Shown: positions 20,001 through 30,320 of the stretch, one piece after another
How positions within the stretch are numbered: the first letter of the stretch is position 1
Layout: each line of letters opens with the position of its first letter
From: Lepidodermella squamata
Lineage: Eukaryota; Gastrotricha
Assembly (NCBI GenBank): GCA_047495785.1
Contig: JBLDXI010000025.1
Coordinates: 806,001-870,000, forward strand
Direction of reading: 5' to 3'
Length of the DNA stretch: 64,000 nucleotides
Notes under the pieces: model-generated
Databases searched by the model: none
Told to the model about the DNA's origin: nothing
What the model saw: the letters and a program-made list of their open reading frames with translations, nothing else
Translations under genes and position numbers: made by a program

Positions 20001-20941
20001 CCCCAACCATCGTGGCGTGTCTGGAACGGTTCATCAGCGATTTCGAGCTACCGGCCGCTTTGCTGACGGACCGCGGCCCGAACGTAGACTCGTTCGCCGT
20101 GCGGGATTTCTGCGACAGTCTTGGCATTCGTAAGCTTCGAACCAGCCGGTACAACAGCCGCGGCAACGCCCTGGTCGAGCGCAGCCACAGGGTCCTGGCG
20201 GACATCATCGCCACCGGCATCGATAAGGCCAACCCGCGCTCGTGGCACCTCCAAGTGTTGCGTGCCCTCCGCGCCTACAAGACGGCGGTGCACGAGGCGA
20301 CAGGCGTCTCGCCCCACGAGCTGGTATACGGCTACCCAGCCCGCACGGCCATCAAGCTGCTCGCCGGCCCGCAGGCGGGGCCAATCGACGCGCCCACGGG
20401 AACGCCCGTTCAGCAGGTCGGCGCCAAACGTGATCGGTTGGACGCGCTTTGGCAGCACGCCTCCGCCAACCTCGACCGCGCCCAAGCCCACCGCCGCGTG
20501 ACGAACGACCGCCGTGCCAACTCGCGCCGCTTTGCCGTCGGCGACACCGTCGGGTTACTCCTGGAGGAACACGAGCGCAAGGGGAAGTTCGCGCCCCGCT
20601 ACCGAGGTCCGTTTGTGGTCACCGCCGTCAACGAGGCCAACAACGACTACCAGTTGGCCCCGGCCGAAGACCCGACTACGACGCTCCCCTGGACGAACCG
20701 GCGTAAGCTGGTCTCGTTCCCGGCATCGAACTCGTCCCTGGCCTCCAAGGCCCCGTCGGAAGTGGCGCTCCCGACGCGTAACGAAGCGCCACCAGCTGTT
20801 CGCCGGCCTCTCGTGGAGGGGGAAGAAAGCGCCAAGCTGCGCCCGACTGCCTCCCTGAAACAACCCGACCGCCTGAACGTCGGCCTGTTGATCCGCCTGG
20901 CCTTCCTAGCCGCGGAAATAGCCAAACGGCTCCGAAAGTAG
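17006..20941 (+). CDS. Pol polyprotein: protease, RT, RNase H, integrase
   Basis: The frame is open from 17006, in -1 relation to gag, with no ATG near its start, so expression by -1 frameshifting in 17006-17057 is likely. No canonical XXXYYYZ slip site was seen there. Domains in order: aspartic protease with LLDTGAN; reverse transcriptase with LDLRQAFHQ, LPMGLSVSP and the catalytic box YQDD; RNase H with DASDVGLG; integrase with an HHCC zinc finger (CRECETCK) and catalytic residues in CMDLVG, LLTDRGPN and NALVERSH; then a C-terminal GPF-type module (RYRGPFVV). No stop or frameshift interrupts it. It belongs to Ty3/gypsy by domain order. Codon use is GC-rich, unlike the flanking genes. Confidence 0.9.
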   Translation, partial: GGRCRHAAATINFSVKLKGQTGQVAARSCPPDAAIATLSAALDACCVFTVAGHAVSGLLDTGANATIVTPELCTFLGLPIQPLEHKVVMRTADGRLVDPSHIRGTALLPFAVSSNESYFHRAFVLANSSHDLIVGLDWLLRLQAIIDLRRLMLVGTTWELPITLAPPAGPRWASVCVESLPGLDTGVLVNGHMTAARISTSAPTSTATPACMSMLGAAWAPFEPDSSPRLSSPTGRVTPLGLGFVRLDTATHSASLPVLVVESDRHCFTVGGSVLFTNRAEFNLASGQLSFSPPNPSESLPDDVRALIDRSVMGLNAEDGDALRQLLTEFAPIFSDSSMGIRLKQPLLIETTATKTISVPRRYMGPHKKSELRKHLRFLRERGLIEPGNSPNACCPVIVPKPSAADPNGTRFTVDFRPRNKFLPDRYHVPPLWEDVIERLHGATVFCRLDLRQAFHQLPLDESCRDLTTFYGADGEKWRYAVLPMGLSVSPALLQSAMQNEILDGLLDLCIVYQDDCLVYADSVSELLRRLRLVFERFRDFRVSVSAAKCELARPEVKFLGRRLSASGVSPDPDRTRDIALFPRPTCRRDVRSFLGTCNFLRAHLPDFATLAAPLSALTSNAVPFAWSDDCEKSFLALKAAFQQPGILVYPDFSRAFKVMCDASDVGLGCLLMQTGDDGLDRLVAAHSRLLSPAERKYPALEKECLAIVFSCDRFREYLLGTRFVLETDHKALLWLQTLRDPSKRVWRWLEQLGDYQFDLVHRPGRLNLADGLSRPSVDSDETGYTYDDTAFPDATCAASLSVADSFRLDPAELRAAQLADPDLGPVLRHLDLGEALPQPLSAASACLFRHCNAVSKDEAGVFYMSVEDRLFPRLCLILPAVHVPQVIRVAHDAPSSGHLGRFKTLERIRDYCWFPGCYSAVRRYCRECETCKVRKATNQSTTVPLVPIRHADEPFALVCMDLVGPIEPPSSQGHRWLLTLYDAFSKLLVAYPLRSTKAPTIVACLERFISDFELPAALLTDRGPNVDSFAVRDFCDSLGIRKLRTSRYNSRGNALVERSHRVLADIIATGIDKANPRSWHLQVLRALRAYKTAVHEATGVSPHELVYGYPARTAIKLLAGPQAGPIDAPTGTPVQQVGAKRDRLDALWQHASANLDRAQAHRRVTNDRRANSRRFAVGDTVGLLLEEHERKGKFAPRYRGPFVVTAVNEANNDYQLAPAEDPTTTLPWTNRRKLVSFPASNSSLASKAPSEVALPTRNEAPPAVRRPLVEGEESAKLRPTASLKQPDRLNVGLLIRLAFLAAEIAKRLRK

Positions 20942-21600
20942 CCGCCTACTCGCCTGTGGCGGAACCTGCCTATATATGACGATATGATATGTTAGGACGT
21001 GACGCTTTATGATGAATTAACTTACCTCCGGCCGCAATCCGGCCGCTTTTGACGAGCCTGTCTCTAGGCGGCGTCCCATTTATCGCACGGAATTTGATTT
21101 CGCCTCAGACTTTTGCCTAAGAGAAAAAATATGCCGTCACTCGCGATCTCGCTATTTAGCATGCCTTACCTTCCCGCGGCGCGCCGCACATTATTGTTGT
21201 ATATATTGTAATTGCTCCGGAGCTCCTCTCCTGTCCTTCTCATTGTCGTTCTTGTAAAAAGTATAAATACCTATGCGTAAAAAGTGGATAAAACTCTTGT
21301 TAATAATCCTGTCCTGTTAATACGTCTTTCATATGACAGCCTTTTATACATATTCTACACATGTTGTTGAACCACCACCTTAAAATTTCCTAATAACCAA
21401 ATACCCGCGTGGCAACCCGAATTTTATATCTCTCACTCCAAATGTGAACGATAAAGTTATTTCATTGTACGCATTTATATATGTATTTTTTATTTTTTTT
21501 TATTTTGTACTTTCTTCTGAACTGTGGCATACCGGGAAACTCGTGATCTCTTCGCTTTCATCTCATCGTTCGACCTCCGATGCTTCGGCTTTATCTCAGT
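20942..21600 (+). other. Untranslated tail of the element before the PPT
   Basis: About 660 bp between the pol stop and the PPT without a supported ORF, moving from GC-rich to AT-rich. No envelope-like gene is present. Confidence 0.7.
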
Positions 21601-21609
21601 GGGGGAGAG
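21601..21609 (+). other. Polypurine tract 1
   Basis: GGGGGAGAG immediately before the second LTR, the usual plus-strand primer position. Confidence 0.8.
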
Positions 21610-22270
21610 TGTGGCGGTGACAGGTTGTAGTCCCGCCACGCTTCATTGAACACGCGATTCGCGGTCGCGTGCGCTGCCCCTCTCTTATCATTTTGTTTCA
21701 ACTTCTCTCATTTTTTATAATAATTCCACGAATCTCTACTTACCTACGTTGCCGGCAGATCGCCGTTAAAACACCTTATTTGAATCCTACCTTTCGTTAT
21801 TAGAACATTTATATATAATATTGTCGGTTATTCCTCGCGTCGGTCCGCGCCCTCACACTGCCTCCTTACCAAGCGGCATCGGTAATTATTTTGTTACGCT
21901 CACCTGTTCGCTCTTTCTTACCTCGCCTTCTTGTTTCAGACCGAAGTCTAGCTTACATTCACCGCCCGTTCCGATCCTAATCCTAGCCTCTTGTTACCTA
22001 TCACGCGATCGGTATGTCCCCAATCCTATTTCCGCCTTCTCGGGCATACAATATGTTTTATTATTAGGACGCGCTTATATTTCGCTAACCGCCTGTCTTG
22101 CCTCTGCCCATTTTACTGCCCTGTCCTTGTTTGAACCCGGTATGCCGATCCTCTTGCTTCTTTCGACTGTCATTTGAACCTTTAAATTGTACAGGGCCTT
22201 ACCTTTGAGAATAAAAGGACGTAACGCGACTCGAGCTTCCTCGGTGTCTATAAAAGTCGTCCCCGTTACA
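21610..22270 (+). repeat. Second LTR (661 bp)
   Basis: Near-identical to 14520-15181. It serves as the 3' LTR of the gag-pol unit and, being followed by another PBS at 22272-22289, also as the 5' LTR of the next unit. Confidence 0.92.
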
Positions 22271-22271
22271 C

Positions 22272-22289
22272 TGGTGCATCGGCCGGGAA
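22272..22289 (+). other. Second tRNA-Gly primer-binding site
   Basis: The same 18 nt as 15183-15200, followed by different sequence. Confidence 0.8.
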
Positions 22290-22993
22290 GTAGTGATCGT
22301 GGCAGTCGCTACAACCCGTTGGCCTGGAATCAGGGACTGTGGCAACCCTGCAACCTGTGAACGCCGTCCTCGCTCGAACGCTTGCCTGGAAACGACAGCC
22401 GCCCGTCCGTCTTGACCGCGCTTCCGCCGACACCTCCTTTCCGTTCCGTCCTGCCTTCCGTCCGCTGGTCGCGCCGTCATCCGCCTCGGTTCAGTCTTTG
22501 ATGGTCCGTCGACTCCGCCGTCTTCCGTTGCCTGCCTGTCTTCTGGTACCGTCAGCCTGTCTGGCTCGAATTGCCGTCTTGCGCTTCGAACCCGTACCGT
22601 CTGTTCTTCGCCTGGCTTTCCGTGTCCGCCGTCTGTTCGATGGAGTCGGTCGTCTACCTGGTTTCAACGGAATCAACAGGCGACCTGCGCCCGTGTGGCC
22701 CGTCTTGTGCCTTTCCGACCCGTTGTCGACGTGTGCACTCGACCGCCGCTGTTCGCCCGTCAGCACTCTGGTAGCCTGGTTAGCATCTGCGCCTGTGAAA
22801 ACCCCGCGTGGCAAACTGTCCGATCAAGCAAGTCCCGACCGACTGGAATCTCTGGCCTTCATCTTTCAACTGCCGCCGCCAAATGCGAACACTTTCTATT
22901 AAGACTATCAGTGATCATTCATTTCCGTGATTCATCTCTTTTACCGCGTGTAGTAAAATACTGATAGCTTTCGCTTGATTGAGTGGGGGAGAG
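22290..22993 (+). mobile_element. Internal region of a coding-poor companion unit
   Basis: About 700 bp between PBS and PPT (GGGGGAGAG at 22985-22993) that does not resemble gag or pol. It is GC-rich. A 187-codon ORF (22339-22902) has no recognisable domain and biased composition, so it is not called as a gene. It looks like the core of a non-autonomous (TRIM/LARD-type) derivative mobilised by the gag-pol element. Confidence 0.65.
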
Positions 22994-23272
22994 TGTGGCG
23001 GTGACGCCACCGCCCTGTTTACTATTTCTAGCAACAAATGTTCGGCGCGTGCTGCTTGGCAGCGCGCGCTCCACCTGTTTCACCAACTGGCTATAAAAAG
23101 CCCAATTTTACATGAAATTATCATCTTCCGTTTTGGAGATCATGAATTAGCCTAGCCTTAGCAATAAATAAAACCGCCTAGTTTCTTAGTTTGTCGGGAA
23201 TTGTTTTTTGCCTAAATACAAGTCGGGTCGTCGGTCATGATCCCGTGATCGCGAGTACCCGTCACCGTTACA
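22994..23272 (+). repeat. Third LTR-like end, different subfamily (about 279 bp)
   Basis: Begins TGTGGCGGTGAC and ends GTCACCGTTACA, a 12-bp imperfect terminal inverted repeat, with TATAAAAAG at about 23092 and an AATAAATAAA polyadenylation-like stretch. Apart from its termini it is unlike LTRs 1 and 2. Confidence 0.7.
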
Positions 23273-23274
23273 AG
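23270..23274. other. Right target-site duplication
   Basis: ACAAG, matching 14515-14519; see there for the ambiguity of two to five bases. Confidence 0.75.
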
Positions 23275-25199
23275 CTAACTGCTTCATAGCAACCATGAGC
23301 CGCGGCCATGTGTAGGCACGTATCGCCGGTATCATTCACTTCGTAAAAAAATTCTTTAGATTTCGGGTGAAACATCAAAAACTCCAAAACGGCAGCATTG
23401 TTAGACTTCGCGGCGGCATGAAACAACGTGTTACCGTGATAATCAATACTTTCGATGCGTGTAGCGTGCTTTATCAAGAATTTAACGACCTCGAAGTGGC
23501 CATTACGGGCAGCAGCTAAAAGCGAAGAATTGCCCATTAGCCCGCAATCATCGATCAATCCCGGCATTTTAGCAGCGATAATTTCAAGCACTCTGAGGTG
23601 GCCATTTTCAGCCGCCAGATCGGCATGCTGAGCGAGTAGTTTAATGCCACAATCGGTGAGATACGCCGCGATTTCGTCACGGCCTTGTGCGCAAGCGGCG
23701 TGAAGTGTTGTGAATTCAGTTTTGCCTGGTTTGTACACAGACAAATCGACGCCGATTGAACGCAAGTATTTCAGCACTTCCAGGCAATTAGAATCAACGG
23801 CGAATCCAGCGGAAGATTCTGGCTGAATACCATCCATTGCAAGGCAAAAGCCATGCGGGCTAAGGTCGAAGTTTCCGACAAGAAAAGCCACCAAATCGAC
23901 ATTTCTACTACGAATCGCCCAATAGATTAGATTTTGAGTTTTTGCAAGCTCTGGTCGTTTTTCAAGCAGATAGGCTGAGATTTCGAAGTGGCCGCCAAGG
24001 GCAGCCTCCAACAAAGCGTTTCGGCCGGATGGCGTTGCTTCCTCTATATCAACCCTTATCGCTTCAGTTAGGAATCTAACTGACTCCATCGATCCGAGAG
24101 CTGACATTTTCATCAGAAGACTGCGATCCCCGTCATACGGGTTTCGAAATTCTGCGGCAAATCGAACAAGATCTGAGCTTGACCTGAATAACTCCAGGTA
24201 ACTTCTCAGCTGCTCAAAATTCGAAACCTTCGCCAAATTTCGGCAGTAGTCTGGAATCTTAAAACGGCGTATTGTAGCATCATTATAAAAAAACTGAACT
24301 TACAGAATTAATAGTGGCCATCTTCTTTTCTATTCGATGAGCAATTAGTTCACGCATGATTTTCAAGAGATCACTCGGTTCTTCAATGGTTCTACCAAAC
24401 TCCAACAAAGTAATCTGAAATGTCTCAACTTAGCCATCACTCAGAAAGAACCAAAAAACGCATACTCTGATGTCCAAGTCGACAACTGAAGCGTAAATTT
24501 TGCACAGGTCATTTTGGTCGCGGTAGAGCAGTGGAATTTCATTCACTGAAGCTAATTGCTGATTAATTTCGAGAAGGGCAAGCCGACAACTTGCTGGGTT
24601 GTAAAAATCACTGCTATCATCACCAGAAATAAAGGCACAAGAAGCTGGCAGATGGCACTTCATCTGCGTTCGGCTGAGTTGTTCAATCCTGGGTTCGAAC
24701 TGTTTCAAATGGAAGAAATGATGAATACATCATGTATTATATCCCAAAATTATGCCAACATTGTGTGAGATGAATCTGCATATCAAGCGGACATTTTCTG
24801 AATGCAAAAATATGCAGTATCGGCAGAATGATTGATCGCAATGACCGCAAGAAACGTAGTCGTATTTACAATTTTCAACGTGGCCGCACTGCTCGCCGAC
24901 TGATTTGAAGGATAGATCATGTTCACGCATTGCTGTCGCAATGTTTGACAGTGCGTAATTGGTCTTCAACGCTGTTGCAAATTACACCGATAAAAATGAA
25001 AGACGGGGTTGTCGAAAAAACCAATACCGATTGGTTGGAACTGAAGAGGAAGCTTGCACTCAGGGCAGACTGTTCTACAACAAGCCACTCGCGGGCGATC
25101 AAATTCCTTCTTGAAGCAAGCGCCACATATTGCATGCAAACATTGTGGCATCATTCGAGCGCCTATCACAAGCTCTTGGCACATTGGACAGCTCAGGGC
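23275..25199 (-). pseudogene. RING-ankyrin gene 1, 5' part, disrupted by retrotransposon
   Basis: Exons on the minus strand: RING 25028-25199 (CPMCQEL, QCLHAICGAC, CPEC), B-box-like about 24762-24971 (CGHVENC, CGHCDQSFCRYC), a 234-nt exon 24466-24699, a 111-nt exon 24304-24414, and the ankyrin exon from 24257, severed at 23274. The first exon with the ATG was not found. Ankyrin repeats such as GNTLFHAAAKSNNAAVLEF are well kept. It is the most divergent member: in place of the 360-nt coiled-coil exon it has shorter exons. TRIM-like proteins of this kind are usually ubiquitin ligases. The insertion adds a stop three codons past Ser at 23274-23276, removing the last 50 residues, so a truncated protein remains possible. 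Confidence 0.85.
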
Positions 25200-26817
25200 C
25201 TGCGGGAAAATAAAATCGCCGTCACATCATCCCTGTCAACTACCGTCAAACGGGGCGACTTTGCCACGGAAAAATGGGGCGACTTTCGCATAGCCATATC
25301 TCAGAGTTATAAAGATAAAGGCCCCTTGAGTGGGGTACCGTTGGAAAGCCCAAGAAAAGACCAGCTGGAATGCCTTGAACATACTTCAGCCCTTCACAAT
25401 ACCTGGTGATTAAACACAGGTAAAGTTGAGCGAAAAAATAGAGTTTTCGGCAGAATTTAGATGACTCTAAAGTCGACCAGGTGTTTTGCCTCGCATTTTT
25501 CAATACAGAAGTCATTTTTTAGATTTCGTTAAGTTTTCGGAATTTTTAATTGAAGTCGCAAACAGTATTTTCTTCACCAATTTCTTCGCTAAGATCCCGA
25601 AGACCTGATCTATCTAAAGGTGAAAACCACCTAACAAGATTCCTCATGGTTACAGAGTTATTAAAACATGCGAGGCCTACAATTATTGGTCGTATTTTAC
25701 CTTGCGAATTTGCGCGTATGACGTCATTTTTCAGATCATCTAATACCACCTAAATCAAGATGAAAATCATCACAGAAAAAGTCCAAATCTTTTTTCGAAT
25801 AAGAAATTGGCAAACATTTAAAAAAATATGCAGCCAAAAAGTTCGCATGAAAAATATCTTGAGCAAAATTATTGTAGCACCGCTTTTATGTTCCTTGGCT
25901 TAATCCGAACTTGCCGCCTCTTGAACAGCTGTGTCAACGAGGGCACCATCTCTTTGATGCTAGGAAATGTGCACTACATCAAATTGTAATCAATCCAATT
26001 TGGTTATGCGGAGAGGTATTTGTGTTGAGATATTTGAAAAAAGAAAGTTCGGATGCTTGCATGTTGCAAGAAGCAACTCATCGCTTAACTGTACTTGGCT
26101 GCTTTGGAAATAAAACGTAAAAATAGTAAAGGTAAAATTTCTGTCTGTTAATAGTACAAACTGCAGGGTCAGACACAGCAGTTCTATCTACGACATGTGG
26201 GTGGATCGTTCAAATGATGGCCGTGTACACTTCGGGCTTCAGACTTTCCCTAGCTGGCTGCTTTCATGAGCTCTATGAAAGTTACGTAAGCGATTTGATC
26301 CGATGCTGTTAATGGGCAATTTCAGGTGCTGTGCACATCATCTGGCTCATTTAGTGCCTCTATTTAGTCATCTATCGTGAATTATGCGAAAAACATGTAG
26401 CAACGTTTTGCCTTTTTTGATCAGCCAGTCTCTCAGCTTGCCCGACATTCTGGTCAAGATAATTGGCTGCCAGGAGCAAGCGTTTTGCAAATAGCGTCCA
26501 TGAATGAGCTATCAAACGATGAGTCCGCGCTAGGGCAGCATTTTCGAATCAGATTCCACGCCACTTGCAGTCGCTATGATTCAAACCAAAAATTAGGCAA
26601 AAATATCTAACCAAAACGACAAATAACAGGATCAAGATATTTACCGCCGAGATGTATAGCTCAATACAAGAACATTACGAAAGGAGGAAGGGGATCAATT
26701 ATTGACGAGTTATGGAAGTAGTAAGCTTTCGGCTAGCGAAAAGTACAAAGGTCGAAAATCAGGCTGAGTTACAAAAGTGTCCAAGTGAGGTTGAATCTAA
26801 TAAATTCAACAAAGTTT
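25200..26817. other. Intergenic, no supported gene
   Basis: Probably contains the unseen first exon of gene 1 near its left end. No other coding sequence, family fragment or repeat is supported. Confidence 0.45.
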
Positions 26818-29499
26818 TCAATGCGATGGCGCCGCAATTGCGCGCAATTCTTGAACTAATTTCGCTGGAAGATCTTTGCTCAGCAAATCCATCGGAGTTC
26901 GCCCGGCTGCGTTTTTCCAACGCAGCAGTTCTGCGGCTTCTTTTCGCTTCATCAGCAGTTTCAAAACGCTGAGTTTGGCCTTAGACACGGCAACGTGATA
27001 GATGTTGTTGCCCATATTGTCGCGAGTTCTAACACAGGCGCCGCGTGAAATCAAATATTCAACATTAGCCGGTCTGTCATGACGAACAGCAACCATGAGC
27101 GGGGACATCGAGGTGTCTTTCGTTTTCTCATCAACTGAAAACGCATAGTTGTCCAACAGATACGAGTAGCATTCAGCACCCCGCCAGCACATCGACACAC
27201 GGTGAAGGCAAGTGTTGCCGAATTTGTCGAAAGTGTACACATCACCCGGATTCTTCGAGATGGCGAGCTTCAATAGCGCCAAATTACCAGACTGAGCGGC
27301 GAGAGCGACGAATCCTTCCTTATTCTTTGACATCTTCTTAATATCAGCACCGTTTTCCAGCAGCAACTGAACGATTTTTTCAGCGCCCGAAACCGCGGCG
27401 ATGAGCAGGGCTGATCTTCCTTTAGAGTCTTCGTCAGCAGAAACAGAATCGGCGTGATTTTTCAAAAACCACTCGACAACATCAGAACAATTCCCCGCAA
27501 CTGCTGCGAGAAAAGGCGTTTCATTGTCTTTGTTCCGACTGCCAATAAGGCCGCTGTTCTTTTGTAGTAGCATTTTAACGACATCCATATAGCCAGAATT
27601 TGCGGCTAAATGAATGGCCTGATCGAGCCGCACTGACTTCTCATCGATTTTGGCGCCTTTTTCCAGTAAATATTCAGCGACTTCGACCCGACCATTCCCA
27701 CATGCCACCATGAACGGAGTGACATTGTGCTTCGACAGGGCGTTTACATTAGCGCCATGCTTCCCCACAAGCAAGCGTACGCTTTCGACGTCATCGAATT
27801 GGGCAAAATGATGCAACATCGTGTAGCCATTATCCTTTTTCTCAGCCAACGCTAGCGTTGGATCTACTTCCAAAAGGAACTCGACAATTTCATTGCTGCC
27901 TGCTGCTGAGTGAAGGGCGTTAGAGCCGTCGTCATCGGTAACTCTCGGACTTGCGCCGAATTCAGTGATCAAATGCCGAACACCTTCCAATGAGCCAGCT
28001 GCAGCCAACTGAAGCAGTAGCGGGGTCGATTCGCCATGTTCCATAACAATATCGCGGCAATTTTCCGGTAGTTTTCTAATCGCTGCCAACAGCTCCTCGA
28101 ATTCACCATTACCGGCTAAGTCGTGAAAAACCGTGTATCCTGACTCCTGTGAAGTAAAATGCAGCAATACATCAATACAATACAGAAAACATGAATGGAG
28201 GTAGCCCGGATGAGACCGAAGTCGATTTTTTTTCAAAAACTTGGGTCCAGTTTGTCGCCAATTGTCCAAAATTGTGGAAAATGAGCCGAAAAAATATCCA
28301 CAACTCTAATCCAGAAAAAACAGGACACAAACCTCACTGAGATAAGATTCATAATCATCCTCCTCTGCAGTAACCGATAGTTTTTCATTCATAATTCCGC
28401 TCAGTTGATTAGGTAAGTTATCGTCCCATCTCAGCGTGTAGTCGAATGTCATTAATTCGTAAATTTCGCGAGCGGTGCATGCCTGCCAATGCAAAAATAG
28501 CTTTTAGTTACTCATTCAATCATTCCAAGACTTGATTTTCGGACCTTCGAAAAGCTATCCGAGATTCGCTTGTGCAACTCAATTACAGGACCGGACTGCT
28601 TGCTAAGGAAAGTCGCATTGCCAAGACGATCGGCCATTTTCTCGCTCTCACTGGTCGAATCAATGATTTCAGTGACATTTGTAAGTGAATTCAATGCGGC
28701 CATCTTTTTATCATTCAGTTCCGCGAGACTTTTCAGCATGTTCTCTCGATGCTCCACAACAACGGCCGTTAGAGCGGAAACGAGATCTTCGCTAGACTTG
28801 ATAATTCTCGATTTCACATCTTCGAAATTTTCGCCAAGTTTTTGTGTTCCTTCTGCCTTTAATTTTGCAGCAGACTCAACCGTTAGATCACAGTTTTCTC
28901 TTAGCTGAAAATGCGTATTTATTAGTTTCATTTCTAAGATTCAAAGTTACCCGAATTAATCCGAAAGCTATTTCCAGCTTGAGACGTTCAAAATGTAGGG
29001 CGAAACAGATAGAGCAGAAATTGAGATTGCAGTGGTCACAGCGCTTAAGAGCATTTTTAGCCAGGTGAGCAGCATGGGGGCATCTCTCGCCCAGGTTGTG
29101 TTCCACCGCTTCATCCGCCTTGCTCCTCAAAACTTCTACGGCCCGTTTGACGGCATAGTTCACTTTGAAGCCTTAGAAGGAAACAATAAGCAGAGTGAGA
29201 AAAGAAATCCCTGAGAGTTATTACCTTTCGGGCCTTCTGGGGGCAAAGCTATCACAACTCTACACTCAGGGCAGGCGACCTGCCCGCCAGGAGCTGAAGA
29301 TTGGCAGATTGCTTCCATACATGAGCTACAAATGCTATGTCCGCACTGTGGCAGGATTTTCGGATCCGATTCTACACCGAGGCAAACTGCACACCTGAGA
29401 GCCTAAATCATGAATTCGACATGTATAACGGGAGACTATAAGTGCATACAAACTCACAGTGTAAAAAGAGCCGTTTTCCAGCTGATCTGCAGCTGCCAT
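26818..29499 (-). CDS. RING-B-box-coiled-coil-ankyrin protein 2 (759 aa, six exons)
   Basis: Exons: 29458-29499, 29225-29402, 28951-29171, 28545-28904, 28333-28482, 26818-28146; lengths 42, 178, 221, 360, 150 and 1329 sum to 760 codons, all with GT-AG borders. Domains: C3HC4 RING (CAVCLGVE, QCGHSICSSC, CPEC; residues about 17-65), B-box-like zinc site (CPHAAH, CDHCNLNFCSIC; about 100-140), coiled coil (about 148-267), a WDD-containing linker exon, and about ten ankyrin repeats (about 318-750). RING plus B-box plus coiled coil defines TRIM-type E3 ligases; ankyrin repeats would choose the target. No signal peptide, so intracellular. Closest relative in the window is gene 4. Function is inferred from domains only. 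Confidence 0.88.
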
Positions 29500-29995
29500 G
29501 CTAACAAACTTTCAATGCTTCTAAAGTGGTACCAAATAGCAAATAGAATTTCATAACATGAAGACACAAGGGTTCATCTAGCCGTCCTCATCCTACCCCG
29601 AGCCAGCCTAAATATCGAACCATTCGGCCAATTTTGCGAGTATTTGAGACCTTCAAACTCTATTTTTCGGCCACCCATTTCTGAATCTGATGAATCCAAG
29701 CCTCAACGTATTAGCGCTTGGTTTTATTGCGTTTCCCTCGAAATAGTTTGCATCTCAAAATCAGTTTTAAAACTCGACGTAAAACGTAAAAGCATCAACT
29801 TAAGTAAGCAGTTAAGTAGTAACATGATTAAACATGTTTTGCGTTTTTTTCGTAAGCGACTAGATGCCGCAGATCCGGAGTCAGCCATTATAAATATCAA
29901 GCGAACAATAATCTCATCGCATCAAACAGATGCTTTCAATGTCAGTTAATTGGATAGACTGATGCAACGTCGGGTAGCCTTATCGGGTAGCTCGC

Positions 29996-30320
29996 CATTA
30001 TCCTTTTTCTCAGCCAACGCTGGCGTTGGATCTACTTCCAAAAGGAACTCGACGATTTCCTTCCCGCCTGTGGCTAGGTACATGGCGCTGGAGCCGTCGG
30101 TAACTCGGAGCCGTCGGTCGAGAATTGGTAACTTTCGGACTTGCGCCGAATTCAGTGATCAGTGATTTCAGTGATGCCGAAGCATAAGTCATCCGCTCGA
30201 AAATAAAAATCCGAGAACGGTTGAAAACGGTCGAAAATGGTTGCAATCATCACGGTGTAAAAAGGCCATTCTCCAACTGATCTGCAGATGCTATATCAAC
30301 AAACTTTCAATGCTACATGC
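29996..30320 (-). pseudogene. Fragments of RING-ankyrin gene 2
   Basis: 29996-30163 copies the ankyrin segment 27829-27976 with small insertions that break the frame, and 30254-30320 copies the first exon and leader of gene 2 (29455-29520) with the ATG changed to ATA. Nothing of the RING or coiled-coil exons lies between. The mosaic of two distant parts suggests a rearranged partial duplicate. Confidence 0.8.

Larger units (their letters stand above)
14520..23272 (+). mobile_element. Composite Ty3/gypsy LTR retrotransposon insertion
   Basis: Order: LTR (14520-15181), PBS, gag, pol, PPT, second LTR (21610-22270), the same PBS, about 0.7 kb without gag-pol, the same PPT, and a third, shorter and different LTR-like end (22994-23272). 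LTRs 1 and 2 differ by one base of length and about one substitution, so the autonomous unit is young. gag and pol are open. The internal region is strikingly GC-rich compared with the surrounding AT-rich genome. It is inserted antisense to RING-ankyrin gene 1. Confidence 0.9.

Noticed and set aside
15110-20925. Many long ORFs on the minus strand and other frames inside gag and pol
   Set aside because: Shadow frames of GC-rich coding sequence; none shows a domain.
22339-22902. 187-codon ORF in the companion LTR unit
   Set aside because: GC-rich region where long ORFs arise by chance; no domain, Arg/Pro/Leu-biased composition, overlapped by another ORF on the minus strand.
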